Assembly: GCA_024236015.1 (NCBI GenBank)
Contig: JACKLK010000015.1
Span: 14,519-78,518 of the forward strand
Direction: 5' to 3'
Length of the DNA stretch: 64,000 nt
Source: Rhodoferax sp.
GTDB taxonomy: Bacteria; Pseudomonadota; Gammaproteobacteria; Burkholderiales; Burkholderiaceae_C
The notes beneath the pieces were generated by a model. The model ran no database searches. It saw only the letters and a program-made list of their open reading frames with translations, and was not told where the DNA came from. Each line of letters opens with the position of its first letter. The first letter of the stretch is position 1. Position numbers and translations under genes: made by a program. This document shows positions 1 through 9,051 of the stretch, one piece after another.

Positions 1-90
1 CAACTGGTGCAGCGCCGATACGAAGACGCGCGACTGCTGCGGGTCGCGGCCAGCGTGGCCGCCGTGCTCGACACCCGCGAGGGAGCCTGA
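1..90 (+). CDS. C-terminal end of a probable amidase (partial)
   Basis: Only the last 29 codons are in the window, ending in TGA one base before the next gene's ATG. The visible tail has the form QLVQRRYEDARLLRVAASVA. It resembles the C-terminus of amidase-signature family enzymes, where a 'Q-L-V-(G/Q)-(R)-x-(Y/F)-x-(D/E)-A-x-(L)-L' segment closes the fold. Catalytic residues lie outside the window, so the assignment rests on this tail alone. It is probably co-transcribed with the Sua5/YrdC gene that follows. Confidence 0.45.
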   Translation, partial: QLVQRRYEDARLLRVAASVAAVLDTREGA

Positions 91-91
91 C

Positions 92-823
92 ATGGAATGC
101 ATCGACCGCGGCCACGAACCCGATGCCGACACCATCGCCGCCGACGCGCGCACCGCGTTTCGCAGCATGCGCGCCGGCGGTGTCGCCGTGTTGCCGCTCA
201 GCGTGTCCTATGCGATCTTCGCCCACACCGCGCGCGGCGTCGAACGCATCTATGAACTCAAGCAGCGGGCGCAGACCAAGCCCAACGGCGTGATCGGGAA
301 CTGGGACATCTTTGCCGATGTGATGGTGACCACGCAGCGCGACCGCGATCTGGTGCGCTGCATCACGCAGGAGCATGACCTGCCGCTGTCCGTGATCGCA
401 CCGTATCGCGCCGACCACGACTGGTTGCGCACGGTCGAATACGGCGGGCTTCGCCGCTCGACCAAGGACGGCACCATGGACCTGCTGCTCAACGCCGGCC
501 GGCTGCACAACGAACTGGCCCGCATGAGCTGGGAGGCGGCCGCGCCCCTGATGGGCTCGTCGGCCAACGTGTCCCTGACCGGCAGCAAGTTCGAGCTGGC
601 CGACGTGCAGGAGTCGCTCAGGAACGGCTGCGACGTCGTGCTCGGATATGGCCGTTCGCGCTACGCGAACGACCTTGCCATCGGCAGCACCATCATCGAA
701 CTGCCGAGCTGGCGCGTGCTGCGCTGGGGCGGCTGCTTCGAGCAGCAGGCCGCCATCGTGCTGGAGCGGTTCGGCGTCGCATGGCCGGCACGCCCGGCGG
801 ACGGACGGCTGAGCCTGGTGTAG
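92..823 (+). CDS. Sua5/YciO/YrdC-family (TsaC-like) protein
   Basis: A 243-residue protein with a single YrdC fold. Family members bind nucleotides, and the housekeeping member TsaC makes L-threonylcarbamoyl-adenylate for tRNA modification. The K-x-R signature is present near residues 57-59 (LKQR), and the S-A-N motif occurs in MGSSANVSLTG around residues 153-163. There is no C-terminal Sua5 domain, so it has the short TsaC/YrdC architecture. It follows an amidase-like gene with a one-base gap, which suggests translational coupling. That accessory context suggests a paralogue with a different acyl or carbamoyl substrate rather than the essential tRNA enzyme. The family call is secure; the role is not. 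Confidence 0.8.
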   Translation: MECIDRGHEPDADTIAADARTAFRSMRAGGVAVLPLSVSYAIFAHTARGVERIYELKQRAQTKPNGVIGNWDIFADVMVTTQRDRDLVRCITQEHDLPLSVIAPYRADHDWLRTVEYGGLRRSTKDGTMDLLLNAGRLHNELARMSWEAAAPLMGSSANVSLTGSKFELADVQESLRNGCDVVLGYGRSRYANDLAIGSTIIELPSWRVLRWGGCFEQQAAIVLERFGVAWPARPADGRLSLV

Positions 824-1156
824 CGCCGCCCCGCGGCGACCTGTGCCGCAGCCATCGACACACGCTGGAGGGGACTGCGGCACCGGCACGACGAATCCGC
901 AGTGCACCACGAATCTCGCGGGTTGACGCGCTCCAACGGCGCGCGGCGCCGGCATCGTGCCGGTCGCCACCGTCTCCATGCGTTCGATCACCTTGCCGCC
1001 ACCGCGTATTGGCGCGCCGTGCCGGCGGCGTGCCGGCATTCGGCGAACTCATGGCGCAATGAGGGTAAACCCCAGTTTTCCTCGGATTGATCTGCATCAA
1101 AAATGACTTACCTATAAGTAAGTTTGTTCATACCAATCCGCTCAGAAAGCCCCACC
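824..1156 (+). other. Intergenic region upstream of the dioxygenase operon
   Basis: About 330 bases with no convincing gene on either strand. The first two thirds are G+C-rich and featureless. Base composition drops sharply from about 1060 to 1145, where the palindrome at 1106-1123 and a TATAAG (-10-like) hexamer at 1113-1118 lie. This A+T-rich part is the likely promoter of the downstream operon. Confidence 0.5.
1106..1123. promoter_or_regulatory. Inverted repeat, candidate TetR operator
   Basis: The sequence ACTTAC-CTATAA-GTAAGT is a perfect 6-bp inverted repeat with a 6-bp centre, 34 bases before the dioxygenase ATG. The centre contains a -10-like TATAAG. The arm and spacer sizes suit a TetR-family dimer, and the last gene of the operon encodes such a regulator. 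The pairing of site and regulator is inferred from position only. Confidence 0.5.
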
Positions 1157-2047
1157 ATGTTGCGAGACACACAGTTCCGGCACATCACGGTCAGCCCCAT
1201 CACTGGCGCGCTGGGAGCCGACATCCACGGCATCGACCTGGCATCGCATCCGGATGACCCGGCCTTCGACGAAGTGCGTCGAGCACTGGACAAGTACCAC
1301 GTGGTCGCCGTGCGCGAACAAAACCTCACGCCACAGACGCTGCATACGGTCGCGCGACGCTTCGGCCCGTTCAGCGGCAATCCGGTGCATGCGCCGATCG
1401 AGGGCCTGGACGACATCATCCGCTTCGTGCGTGAACCCGACGACACCGGCAAGGTGATCGGCGAAGACTGGCACATGGACCTGGCCTGGATGGCCAAGCC
1501 GCCCGGGTTGACGATGCTGTACGGCGAAGTCATTCCGCCCGTGGGTGGCGACACCTGCTTCAGCAGCCTGGCCCAGGCCTACCGGGCCCTGTCGCCCGGC
1601 ATGCAGGCATTGCTGCACGATCGCATAGGCGTGCACAGCGGCAAGGGCGTGTTCGAAATCAACGCGGCCAACTCCCGCCTCGCCTTGCGCGAAGACGCGC
1701 AGAACATCGACACCATCGAGGCGGAGCATCCCATCGTCTGTGTGCATCCGGCCACCGGCGAACGCTACCTGTTCGTCTCCAGCGTGATGCAGTCCATCAA
1801 GGGCTTGACCGCGGAGGAGAGCCGGCCGCTCATCGACTATCTGCTGCGCCACGCGGTGCGACCCGAATTCAATTGCCGCGTGCGCTGGGCGCCCCGCACA
1901 TTGACGATCTGGGCCAATCCGTTCGTGCTGCACACGGCCATCAACGACTATCCCGGCTACCGCCGGGTCACCTACCGCACGACGGTCGAAGGCTGGGTAC
2001 CGATGGCCGTACCGGCCGCCTCGGACACGATCGCGCAGGCGGCCTGA
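1157..2047 (+). CDS. TauD/TfdA-family 2-oxoglutarate-dependent dioxygenase
   Basis: A 296-residue Fe(II)/2-oxoglutarate dioxygenase of the TauD/TfdA type. Members hydroxylate sulfonates, aryloxyalkanoates, small acids and similar compounds. The iron triad is visible as W-H106-M-D108 and the distal His259 in NPFVLHTAIND. Arg270 in GYRRVTYR is the expected 2-oxoglutarate ligand. I chose ATG 1157 because an upstream TTG would start inside the A+T-rich promoter. It is the first gene of a run that continues with a sugar-type ABC importer, an FGGY kinase and a TetR regulator. A dioxygenase in that company is unusual and suggests oxidative trimming of the imported compound. The substrate is unknown. 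Confidence 0.88.
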   Translation: MLRDTQFRHITVSPITGALGADIHGIDLASHPDDPAFDEVRRALDKYHVVAVREQNLTPQTLHTVARRFGPFSGNPVHAPIEGLDDIIRFVREPDDTGKVIGEDWHMDLAWMAKPPGLTMLYGEVIPPVGGDTCFSSLAQAYRALSPGMQALLHDRIGVHSGKGVFEINAANSRLALREDAQNIDTIEAEHPIVCVHPATGERYLFVSSVMQSIKGLTAEESRPLIDYLLRHAVRPEFNCRVRWAPRTLTIWANPFVLHTAINDYPGYRRVTYRTTVEGWVPMAVPAASDTIAQAA

Positions 2048-2102
2048 TGCGAGCCGTGCGAGATCTGCCCCCGACCCGCGACGGCTTCGCCGCAGCAAGG
2101 CC

Positions 2103-3020
2103 ATGAGCATGGCGACCTCCCTCCCCTGGCTGGCGGCCGGCGGCGCCATCGACCGCCTGATGGCCAGGGCGTTTGCCTGGATGACACCGGCGCTGGTGCT
2201 GGTGTGCACGGTGCTGGTCCTGCCCGCGGCGTATGTGGCCTGGCTCAGCCTGACCGCGTCCACCTATGGCCAGGCACCCGAATACGTCGGCCTGGCGAAC
2301 TATGCGAAGGTGCTGGGCGACCCGTACTTCTGGCGCGCCATGCGCAACACGCTGGTCATCGTGGTGGTGGTGGTGCATGTCGAACTGTTGCTCGGACTGG
2401 GCATGGCGCTGCTGTTCAACAGCGGCGTGCCGATGCGACGCCTGATGCTGGCCGCGGTGCTGGCGCCGTATGCGGTCAGCGAGGTATCGGCGGCGGTGGT
2501 CTGGCGCTTCCTGTTCGACATGGACGCCGGTCCCGCCAACTGGCTGTTGCAAGGGCTCGGACTGCCGGCGCTGGAGTGGTCGGTTGTGCCCTCCCATGGG
2601 CTGGCGCTGGTGATCCTGCTGTCGATCTGGCTGCACCTGCCGTTCACCTTCCTGATCCTGTACGCAGCCCGCCTGGCCATCCCCGGCGACCTGTACGAAT
2701 CGGCGCGCATCGACGGTGCCACGCCCTGGCAGGCGTTCCGGCGCATCACCATCCCGCTGCTGATGCCGGCCATCCTGCTGGCATCGCTGTTCCGCTACAT
2801 CTTCGTGTTCCGGCTGTTCTCCGAAGTCTGGCTCATGACCGGTGGCGGACCGGCGCGCACCACCGAGGTGGTCGGCGTATACCTGTACCAGGAAGCCTTT
2901 CGGTACAACGCGTTCGGACCGGCATCGGCCACCGGATGGATCATGGTCGTGGTCTCGATGGCGCTGGGCTCCATCTATATCTGGGCGTTGCGGCGCGACA
3001 TGGTGTCCCGTGCGCGCTGA
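2103..3020 (+). CDS. Sugar ABC transporter permease, MalF/UgpA type
   Basis: A 305-residue inner-membrane permease with about six hydrophobic segments, the first near residues 26-50. The cytoplasmic EAA loop that docks on the ATPase reads ESARIDGATPWQAFRRITIP near residues 199-218. It belongs to the CUT1 carbohydrate-uptake class and pairs with the permease that follows. An AAGG ribosome-binding site precedes ATG 2103; a second ATG at 2109 is also possible. The two permeases, the binding protein (3875) and the ATPase (6862) make a complete importer. Confidence 0.9.
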   Translation: MSMATSLPWLAAGGAIDRLMARAFAWMTPALVLVCTVLVLPAAYVAWLSLTASTYGQAPEYVGLANYAKVLGDPYFWRAMRNTLVIVVVVVHVELLLGLGMALLFNSGVPMRRLMLAAVLAPYAVSEVSAAVVWRFLFDMDAGPANWLLQGLGLPALEWSVVPSHGLALVILLSIWLHLPFTFLILYAARLAIPGDLYESARIDGATPWQAFRRITIPLLMPAILLASLFRYIFVFRLFSEVWLMTGGGPARTTEVVGVYLYQEAFRYNAFGPASATGWIMVVVSMALGSIYIWALRRDMVSRAR

Positions 3021-3843
3021 AGCCATCGCCGTCGGCATCGGCAAGGCGCTGGCCGTGCTGCTGATCCTGGGCTGGTCGCTCGGGCCGCTGGTGTTCATGG
3101 TGATGTCCTCGTTCAAGCCGGGGCAGGAGATCTTCGCGGTGCCGCCGCGACTCGCATTCGAGCCGACGTTCACCCACTACCGGGCCCTGTGGCAGCAATG
3201 GCAGGTGTTTTTCGACGGCCTGATCAACAGCTTCATCGTCACCGCGGGCGCCACCGTCGTCGTGGTCGTGGCCAGCACGCTGGCGGGTTACGCCTGCTCG
3301 CGGTTTCCGGGGCCGACGACGCAGCGCAGCGTGTTGTTCCTGATCGTCGTCCGGCTGCTGCCACCGATCGTGATCACGCTGCCGCTGTTCGGCATCGCCA
3401 ACCTGCTGCGCCTGAACGACACCCACCTGGTGCTGATCGTCCTGTATGCCACCTTCTTCGTCTCCATGGGCACGGTGCTGATGCGCACCTTCATCGAGCA
3501 GATCCCGAAGGAGCTCGATGAGGCGGCCATGGTCGACGGCGCCAGCCGCTTGACCATCCTGTGGCGCATCGTACGGCCACTGTCGCGCCAGGGCATGCTG
3601 GCCGTGGCGGTGTTCGTCATCGTCTATGCCTGGAACGAGTTTCTGTTCGCCTTCATCTTCACGTCGACGCGCGCCAAGACCGCGCCCCTGGTGATATCCG
3701 AGATGCTCGGATCTCTCAGCGGCGTCGACTGGGGCGTGTTGTTTGCGGCCTCGACGGTACAGCTGGTTCCGATCCTGCTGTTCGTGATGCTGATGCAGAA
3801 GCACCTGGTGGCGGGGCTAACCGGCGGCGCCGTCAAGGGATAA
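3010..3843 (+). CDS. Sugar ABC transporter permease, MalG/UgpE type
   Basis: A 277-residue permease, the partner of the upstream one. It shows an N-terminal hydrophobic segment, a serine/phenylalanine-rich periplasmic stretch (MVMSSFKPGQEIF) and the EAA loop PKELDEAAMVDGASRLTILW. GTG 3010 is chosen because it removes a long unrelated N-terminal extension and gives an 11-base overlap with the first permease's stop, as expected for coupled permease genes. Family-level function is clear: uptake of a sugar or sugar-like solute. Confidence 0.88.
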   Translation: MRAEAIAVGIGKALAVLLILGWSLGPLVFMVMSSFKPGQEIFAVPPRLAFEPTFTHYRALWQQWQVFFDGLINSFIVTAGATVVVVVASTLAGYACSRFPGPTTQRSVLFLIVVRLLPPIVITLPLFGIANLLRLNDTHLVLIVLYATFFVSMGTVLMRTFIEQIPKELDEAAMVDGASRLTILWRIVRPLSRQGMLAVAVFVIVYAWNEFLFAFIFTSTRAKTAPLVISEMLGSLSGVDWGVLFAASTVQLVPILLFVMLMQKHLVAGLTGGAVKG

Positions 3844-3874
3844 AGCCGGACAACCAACCTAGGAGACCTACACC

Positions 3875-5161
3875 ATGACCTTGAACTGGACACGACGCCG
3901 CCTGCTGCAGGCCGGAGCCGGCGCCGGCATTTTCGGCTCTGCCCTGCCGCTGTTCGCCGCCGACAAGACGCTCAACATCCTGTGCCACCGGGTGCATCAG
4001 AACTGCCTGACGCAGGGACCGGCCGGTGACCAGACCACGGCCTGGCGCGACGCGAACAAGGCCGACCTGGCCTGGACCAGTTTCGACTCCAATCCCCTGC
4101 AGGACCGGCTGTTCCGCGAAGCCAGCCTGTCGGCCACCGACTTCAGCGTCGGATTCCTGGTCAACAGTCGCGCCACCGCCAGCGCCGCCTCGCTGATGCA
4201 GCCGCTGGACGACTACATGGCCAAGGCGCCGATCGAGGACATGGCCGACATGGCACCGGGCCTGCTGGCGGCGATGAAATTCGACGGCAAGCTGGTCGGA
4301 ATTCCCTTTCGCCACGCCACGCAGGCCTTGTTCTACAACGAAGCCTTGCTCGAAGAGCGTGGCATCAAGGCGCCGCCGGCCACGCTGGAAGAACTGGTCG
4401 AGCAATCGAAGCAGCTGACGTTCAAGTCCGCGGCCGGCACGCCGGTGACCGGCATGATCCTGGCCAGCGACCTGAGCGTGTTCCCGGTGACCTTTGCGCG
4501 GGCCTTCGGCGGCGACTTCATCAATGGCGAGCTGAAGTTGCTGCCGGACCCGGCTGCCATGGAGAAGGCGCTGGCCACGCTGCAGGACATGTACAAGGCC
4601 GGTGCCTTGCCGCGCAGCTACGCGACCACGACGAACGACGACCAGGTCACCTGGATGCAGCAAGGCCGCGCCGCTTTCACCGTGTTGCCGTTCGCACGCC
4701 ACGCCCAGCTCAACCGGGCCGACCAGTCGAAGTATCCCGGCCGCATCAAGGCGATCGAGTTTCCGATCTCGCAAGCGCTCAAGGGCAAGGTTCCGATGGC
4801 ATCGGTGGTCGAGTTCTGGGCCATGTGCATGCCCAAGCCCGCGCGCGACAAGGAACTCGCCTGGAGCTTCATGCGGGCGATGTCGAGCAAGCAGGTCACG
4901 ACCGGCGCCGCGCGCAACGGCAACGGGCCGGTTCGCATGTCCACCTACCAGAACGCCGAGTTCGCCAAGGACCAGCCACTGGCCGCTGTCGAGGCGAAAA
5001 CGCTGGCCGGTGCCCGGGTGCCGCTGCCGGCATTCCCGGAGGCGGCACGTGCCCAGACCACGTTCCTGGAGGAGGTGCAGTTGACGGTACTGGGGCAGAA
5101 GTCGCCCAAGGAGGCGGTCGCCGCCATCGCCCAGCGCGTGGCACCGCTCGTCAAGGCATGA
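3875..5161 (+). CDS. ABC transporter substrate-binding protein, family 1, Tat signal
   Basis: A 428-residue periplasmic solute-binding protein. The N-terminus carries a twin-arginine signal (TRRRLLQAGAGAG, ending near LFAADK), so it is probably exported folded by Tat. The body has the MalE/UgpB-like pattern with a C-terminal proline- and alanine-rich helix. A strong AGGAGA ribosome-binding site lies 11 bases before ATG 3875. It supplies ligand to the two upstream permeases. The ligand cannot be read from the sequence. Confidence 0.86.
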   Translation: MTLNWTRRRLLQAGAGAGIFGSALPLFAADKTLNILCHRVHQNCLTQGPAGDQTTAWRDANKADLAWTSFDSNPLQDRLFREASLSATDFSVGFLVNSRATASAASLMQPLDDYMAKAPIEDMADMAPGLLAAMKFDGKLVGIPFRHATQALFYNEALLEERGIKAPPATLEELVEQSKQLTFKSAAGTPVTGMILASDLSVFPVTFARAFGGDFINGELKLLPDPAAMEKALATLQDMYKAGALPRSYATTTNDDQVTWMQQGRAAFTVLPFARHAQLNRADQSKYPGRIKAIEFPISQALKGKVPMASVVEFWAMCMPKPARDKELAWSFMRAMSSKQVTTGAARNGNGPVRMSTYQNAEFAKDQPLAAVEAKTLAGARVPLPAFPEAARAQTTFLEEVQLTVLGQKSPKEAVAAIAQRVAPLVKA

Positions 5162-5240
5162 CCCTGCGCCGGATGCGCCGCCCCGTGCCCCAAGCCTGGC
5201 GGGCCCCAGGCCCTCGCAATGCGATGGACGGAGCCACGAC

Positions 5241-6839
5241 ATGACAGTGGCCGTCATCGCGGTCGACGTCGGCTCCACCGGCGCACGCGCCGGCGTGTTC
5301 GACCTGTCGGGCCGCATGCTGGGTTACGGCGCACACAGCTTCGACGTGCACCGGCCCGCGGCCGACCATGCGGAACACGACAGTGCGCAGATCTGGCGCG
5401 CGGTCTGCGCCGCCGTGCAGGCGGCGCGCGACGCCGCCGGGGTGTCGCCGTCGCGCATAGCCGCACTGGCGTTCGACGCGACCTGTTCACTGGTCATGCT
5501 CGATGCTCACGGGGCGCCGGTCACGGTGTCCACGACGCTCGAGGACCGCTGGAACGTGCTGATGTGGGCCGATCATCGCGCCACGAACGAGGCTCAGGCC
5601 ATCACGGCCAGCGGCCATCGGGTGCTCGCGCATGTCGGCGGCACCATGTCACCCGAGATGCAGCTGCCCAAGCTGATGTGGCTGCGCGAGCACCTGCCAC
5701 AGGCCTGGGCGCGTTACGGGCACGCGTTCGATCTGGCCGATTTCCTGACCTGGAAGGCCACTGGCACGCCAGGCGTGTCGAATTGCACCGTCACCTGCAA
5801 ATGGGGATACCTCGCGCATGCTGACGGTTGGCCGGACGACCTGCTGGAGTCGATCGGCCTGGGCAGCTTGCGTCGACAGATGCAGCTGCCGGCGCGGGCA
5901 TGGCCGGTGGGAGGCTGCGCCGGGCGCCTGAGCGCCGACAGCGCGGCCGAACTCGGATTGGCCGCCGGCACCGCCGTCGGTGTCGGCCTGATCGATGCCC
6001 ACGCCGGCGCCCTGGGCGTGCTGGGTGGCACGGCACCGGACGCACTCGACCGGCAACTGGCGCTGATCGCAGGCACCTCCAATTGCCACATGGCCCTGTC
6101 ACGCGCACCGCGCCGGGTGCCCGGCGTGTGGGGCCCGTACCTGGGCGCGGTGTTGCCCGAATGGTGGCTCAACGAAGGCGGGCAGTCCGCCACCGGCGCC
6201 GCGCTCGACCACCTGCTGGACACCCACACCGCCGCGAGCACCTTGGGCGCCGACCGCCATCACGCCATATGCGAATACATCGGGCGTCAACGGCAGGCAG
6301 ACCCGCAGGGGTTCGGCAGTGGCTTGCTGGTGGTACCCGACTTCAACGGCAATCGATCGCCGCTGGCCGATGCGCGGCTGCGTGGCGTCATCCACGGACT
6401 CGACCTGGACGCGTCGTTCGATGGGCTGGCGAAGCTGTACCACGCCACGGCGCTGGGCATCGCCTTTGGCACCCGGCACATCGTCGACACGCTCAATGCC
6501 CATGGTTATGCGATCGACCAGCTGAACATGACCGGAGGGCATGCCCGCAGTCCGCTGCTGGTGCAGATCTATGCCGATGCAACCGGCTGCGACGTGATGC
6601 TGCCACGGGAGGGCGATGCGGTGCTGCTGGGCACGGCCATCGCGGCAACGCTGGCCGACGGCCATTTCGCGGACTTCGCGCAAGCGGGCAAGGCCATGGC
6701 GCACCAGGGTTCGCGGGTGCGCCCCGTTGCCGCGACGCGGCGCCGCTACGACCGCGAATACGCCGCGTTCCGCCTGCTCGTCACGCAACGCGGCGCACTG
6801 GCGGCGCTGCTGCACGAAACACCGGATCGAACAACATGA
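5241..6839 (+). CDS. FGGY-family carbohydrate kinase
   Basis: A 532-residue kinase of the FGGY/ASKHA fold, which phosphorylates sugars or polyols with ATP. The N-terminal phosphate loop reads AVDVGSTGARAGVFD near residues 7-21. Domain 1 has the substrate-side motif DLADFLTWKATG, and the C-terminal adenosine motif is MTGGHARSPLLVQIYADATG. Its overall pattern is closest to the ribulokinase-like branch (AraB/YDR109C type) by eye, including GTSNCHMALS. A GGAG site precedes the ATG. In this operon it should phosphorylate the imported sugar or its dioxygenase product. The specific substrate is undetermined. Confidence 0.86.
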   Translation: MTVAVIAVDVGSTGARAGVFDLSGRMLGYGAHSFDVHRPAADHAEHDSAQIWRAVCAAVQAARDAAGVSPSRIAALAFDATCSLVMLDAHGAPVTVSTTLEDRWNVLMWADHRATNEAQAITASGHRVLAHVGGTMSPEMQLPKLMWLREHLPQAWARYGHAFDLADFLTWKATGTPGVSNCTVTCKWGYLAHADGWPDDLLESIGLGSLRRQMQLPARAWPVGGCAGRLSADSAAELGLAAGTAVGVGLIDAHAGALGVLGGTAPDALDRQLALIAGTSNCHMALSRAPRRVPGVWGPYLGAVLPEWWLNEGGQSATGAALDHLLDTHTAASTLGADRHHAICEYIGRQRQADPQGFGSGLLVVPDFNGNRSPLADARLRGVIHGLDLDASFDGLAKLYHATALGIAFGTRHIVDTLNAHGYAIDQLNMTGGHARSPLLVQIYADATGCDVMLPREGDAVLLGTAIAATLADGHFADFAQAGKAMAHQGSRVRPVAATRRRYDREYAAFRLLVTQRGALAALLHETPDRTT

Positions 6840-6861
6840 CTATCCAGGCAGGAAACATCCC

Positions 6862-7938
6862 ATGGCCAGCGTGAGCATTGACAAAGCGGACAAATCGTAT
6901 GGCGCCACGTCGGTGCTGCGCCAGGTGTCCATCGATATCGCCGACAGCGAGTTCGTCATCCTGGTCGGGCCTTCGGGTTGCGGCAAGTCGACGCTGCTGC
7001 GCATGATCGCCGGCCTGGAAAGCCCCAGTGGCGGCACGATCCGGATCGGCGATCGTGTCGTCAACGATATTCCGCCAGCGCGCCGGGACGTCGCCATGGT
7101 GTTCCAGAACTACGCGTTGTATCCGCACATGACGGTGGCGCAGAACATGGCGTTCTCGCTCGACCTGGCCGGCGCCTCCAAGGCCGAGATCACGCGCAAG
7201 GTCGGCCATGCGGCCTCGATTCTCGGGCTCGAGTCGCTGCTCGAGCGCTACCCCCGGCATCTCTCCGGCGGGCAACGCCAGCGCGTGGCCATGGGGCGCT
7301 CCATCGTTCGGGATCCGGCCGTGTTCCTGTTCGACGAACCGCTGTCCAATCTCGATGCCCAGCTGCGCGTGCAGATGCGCAGCGAGATCAAGGAGCTCCA
7401 GCAACGCCTGGCCACCACCACCGTGTACGTCACCCATGATCAGCTCGAGGCCATGACCATGGCCGATCGCATCGTCGTGCTCAACCGGGGCGTGGTCGAG
7501 CAGTGTGGCGCACCGCTGGATCTCTATGACCGCCCGGACAACCGCTTCGTCGCCGGATTCATCGGCTCGCCAGCCATGAACTTCCTGGCCGGTACCATCA
7601 CCGAGACCGGGGCCTTTCGCACCACGTCCGGCCACGAGCTGCCGTTGCCGGAATACCCGGCACTGCGGCCCGGCCATGCCGTCGAATTTGGCGTGCGTCC
7701 CGACCACCTGGTGCTGGCCGACCACGGGCTGCCGGCCACCGTCGTCGTGGTCGAACCGACCGGATCGGAGACGCAGATCGTCGCGCGCCACGGCAAGCAG
7801 GACATCGTTTGCGTGACACGCGAACGGGTGCCGGTGCGGGCCGGCCAGGCCATCCGGCTGGCAGTGGACAATAATCGGGCCCACTTGTTCGACGCCACAA
7901 GCGGCAAGCGCGTGGCCAGCGCCAAAGAGCTCGCATGA
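6862..7938 (+). CDS. Sugar ABC transporter ATPase, MalK/UgpC type
   Basis: A 358-residue ATPase with Walker A GPSGCGKST, Q-loop in MVFQNYALYPHMTV, signature LSGGQRQRVAMGR, Walker B VFLFDEPLSNLD and H-loop THD. The C-terminal 120 residues form the OB-like (TOBE) regulatory extension of CUT1 ATPases, beginning near FIGSPAMNFLAG. ATG 6862 is preceded by AGGAAA and removes an out-of-family extension that would lie over the kinase gene. It energises the two permeases of this operon. The ATGA overlap with the TetR gene couples the two. Confidence 0.92.
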   Translation: MASVSIDKADKSYGATSVLRQVSIDIADSEFVILVGPSGCGKSTLLRMIAGLESPSGGTIRIGDRVVNDIPPARRDVAMVFQNYALYPHMTVAQNMAFSLDLAGASKAEITRKVGHAASILGLESLLERYPRHLSGGQRQRVAMGRSIVRDPAVFLFDEPLSNLDAQLRVQMRSEIKELQQRLATTTVYVTHDQLEAMTMADRIVVLNRGVVEQCGAPLDLYDRPDNRFVAGFIGSPAMNFLAGTITETGAFRTTSGHELPLPEYPALRPGHAVEFGVRPDHLVLADHGLPATVVVVEPTGSETQIVARHGKQDIVCVTRERVPVRAGQAIRLAVDNNRAHLFDATSGKRVASAKELA

Positions 7939-8678
7939 AACAACCTGTCCCGAGAACCCGCACGCGCAACGCGGCCGCGACCGCCCCCCCGGAAGGCCTG
8001 ACCACACCACGTGGCGCGACGCGCGAGCGGATTCGCACCATCGCCGAGGACCTGTACGTGCTGCGTGGCCACGATGGGTTCAGCTTCGGTCACATTGCCG
8101 ATGCCGTGGGAACCACGCGGGCCAACATCCACCACCATTTCAGAGACAAGCGCCAGCTCATGGGTGAGCTGATCGACGTCTTCGTCGACGATGCGCTGGC
8201 TCGCATCGCATCGAACTGGACACAGCCCGGCGCCCGTTTTGCGGACCGTCTGGCGGCCCAGCTCGATGACCTGCACCGCTTCTACACCCGCTTCAATCCG
8301 CAACCCGGCGACCGGAACGTCTGGAGTCCGTTGTCACGATTGCGGCTCGACCTTCCAACCCTGGGTGAACTGGCAAGCGATGCGCTGATGCGCGTGGACC
8401 ATGCCTACGATGCCAGCCTCCGGCAGGCCGTCATCGAAGCGGTCGAGGCCGGCGAGTTGTTGCCCGATACACCCGTCGACGACGTCGCACGTCTGTTGCG
8501 CGTGAGCCTGCTGTCATGTGCGCCCATGACCCAGGACAGCGGCGACTTCAAGGAAGTGCAGAAGTTCTTCGCCACCATCGAACGCATGATCCTGGCGGCC
8601 TGGTCGAGCAAGGGCGGGCCGACCCCTGCCGCCCGTGCCCGGCCACAGCCGTCCAAGCCCCGCAACCGGCGGGCTTGA
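7935..8678 (+). CDS. TetR/AcrR-family transcriptional regulator
   Basis: A 247-residue one-component regulator with a TetR helix-turn-helix near residues 30-80 (RGATRERIRTIAEDLY, then FSFGHIADAVGTTRANIHHH). The C-terminal ligand-binding domain matches no subfamily I can name. Its start overlaps the ATPase stop by four bases. As the last gene of the operon it probably represses the operon from the inverted repeat at 1106-1123 and is released by the sugar ligand. The 30-residue tail is rich in Pro, Arg and Ala and is probably disordered. Confidence 0.85.
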   Translation: MKQPVPRTRTRNAAATAPPEGLTTPRGATRERIRTIAEDLYVLRGHDGFSFGHIADAVGTTRANIHHHFRDKRQLMGELIDVFVDDALARIASNWTQPGARFADRLAAQLDDLHRFYTRFNPQPGDRNVWSPLSRLRLDLPTLGELASDALMRVDHAYDASLRQAVIEAVEAGELLPDTPVDDVARLLRVSLLSCAPMTQDSGDFKEVQKFFATIERMILAAWSSKGGPTPAARARPQPSKPRNRRA

Positions 8679-8683
8679 CGGGC

Positions 8684-8896
8684 TCACTCCAGCACCAGAT
8701 CGCCGCTGGCCACGTATTGCTCGTAGTCCGCCCGCGGCATGGCGGTCGAGCAGTGCACATCGTCCTCGAACCAGGTCAAGGTGACGTCGAGGTCTTCGAT
8801 CTCGATCTCGCAGGGCCCGCGCGGGATTTCCATCAGGACGCCATCGCCTTCGCGATAAACCACCGTCCCATTCACTTGTCCATTCAGACGTGCCAT
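8684..8896 (-). CDS. Small acidic protein of unknown function (70 aa)
   Basis: A 70-residue, strongly acidic protein starting MARLNGQVNGTVVYREGDGV. It alternates short hydrophobic and charged stretches (EIEIEDLDVTLTWFEDD), suggesting a small beta structure. The start is fixed by the excellent AAGGAGGA ribosome-binding site just upstream of the ATG. It has no Cys cluster, signal or membrane segment. It faces the TetR gene tail to tail with a five-base gap. I recognise no function; similar short proteins occur beside stress genes in Burkholderiales, but that is recollection only. Confidence 0.65.
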   Translation of the reverse strand: MARLNGQVNGTVVYREGDGVLMEIPRGPCEIEIEDLDVTLTWFEDDVHCSTAMPRADYEQYVASGDLVLE

Positions 8897-9051
8897 GGTG
8901 TCCTCCTTGGTCTGCGCACGACATTGCGCCAGACACAAAGCTAACATCATTTGGGGCCGACGGGTTTCGGCACGACGGCAAATCCCCGCGCGGTGCCTCG
9001 GTAGCGGGCCGTGTCCGGGCGGATGCCGCGCGATCCGAGCCAGGGATGGCC

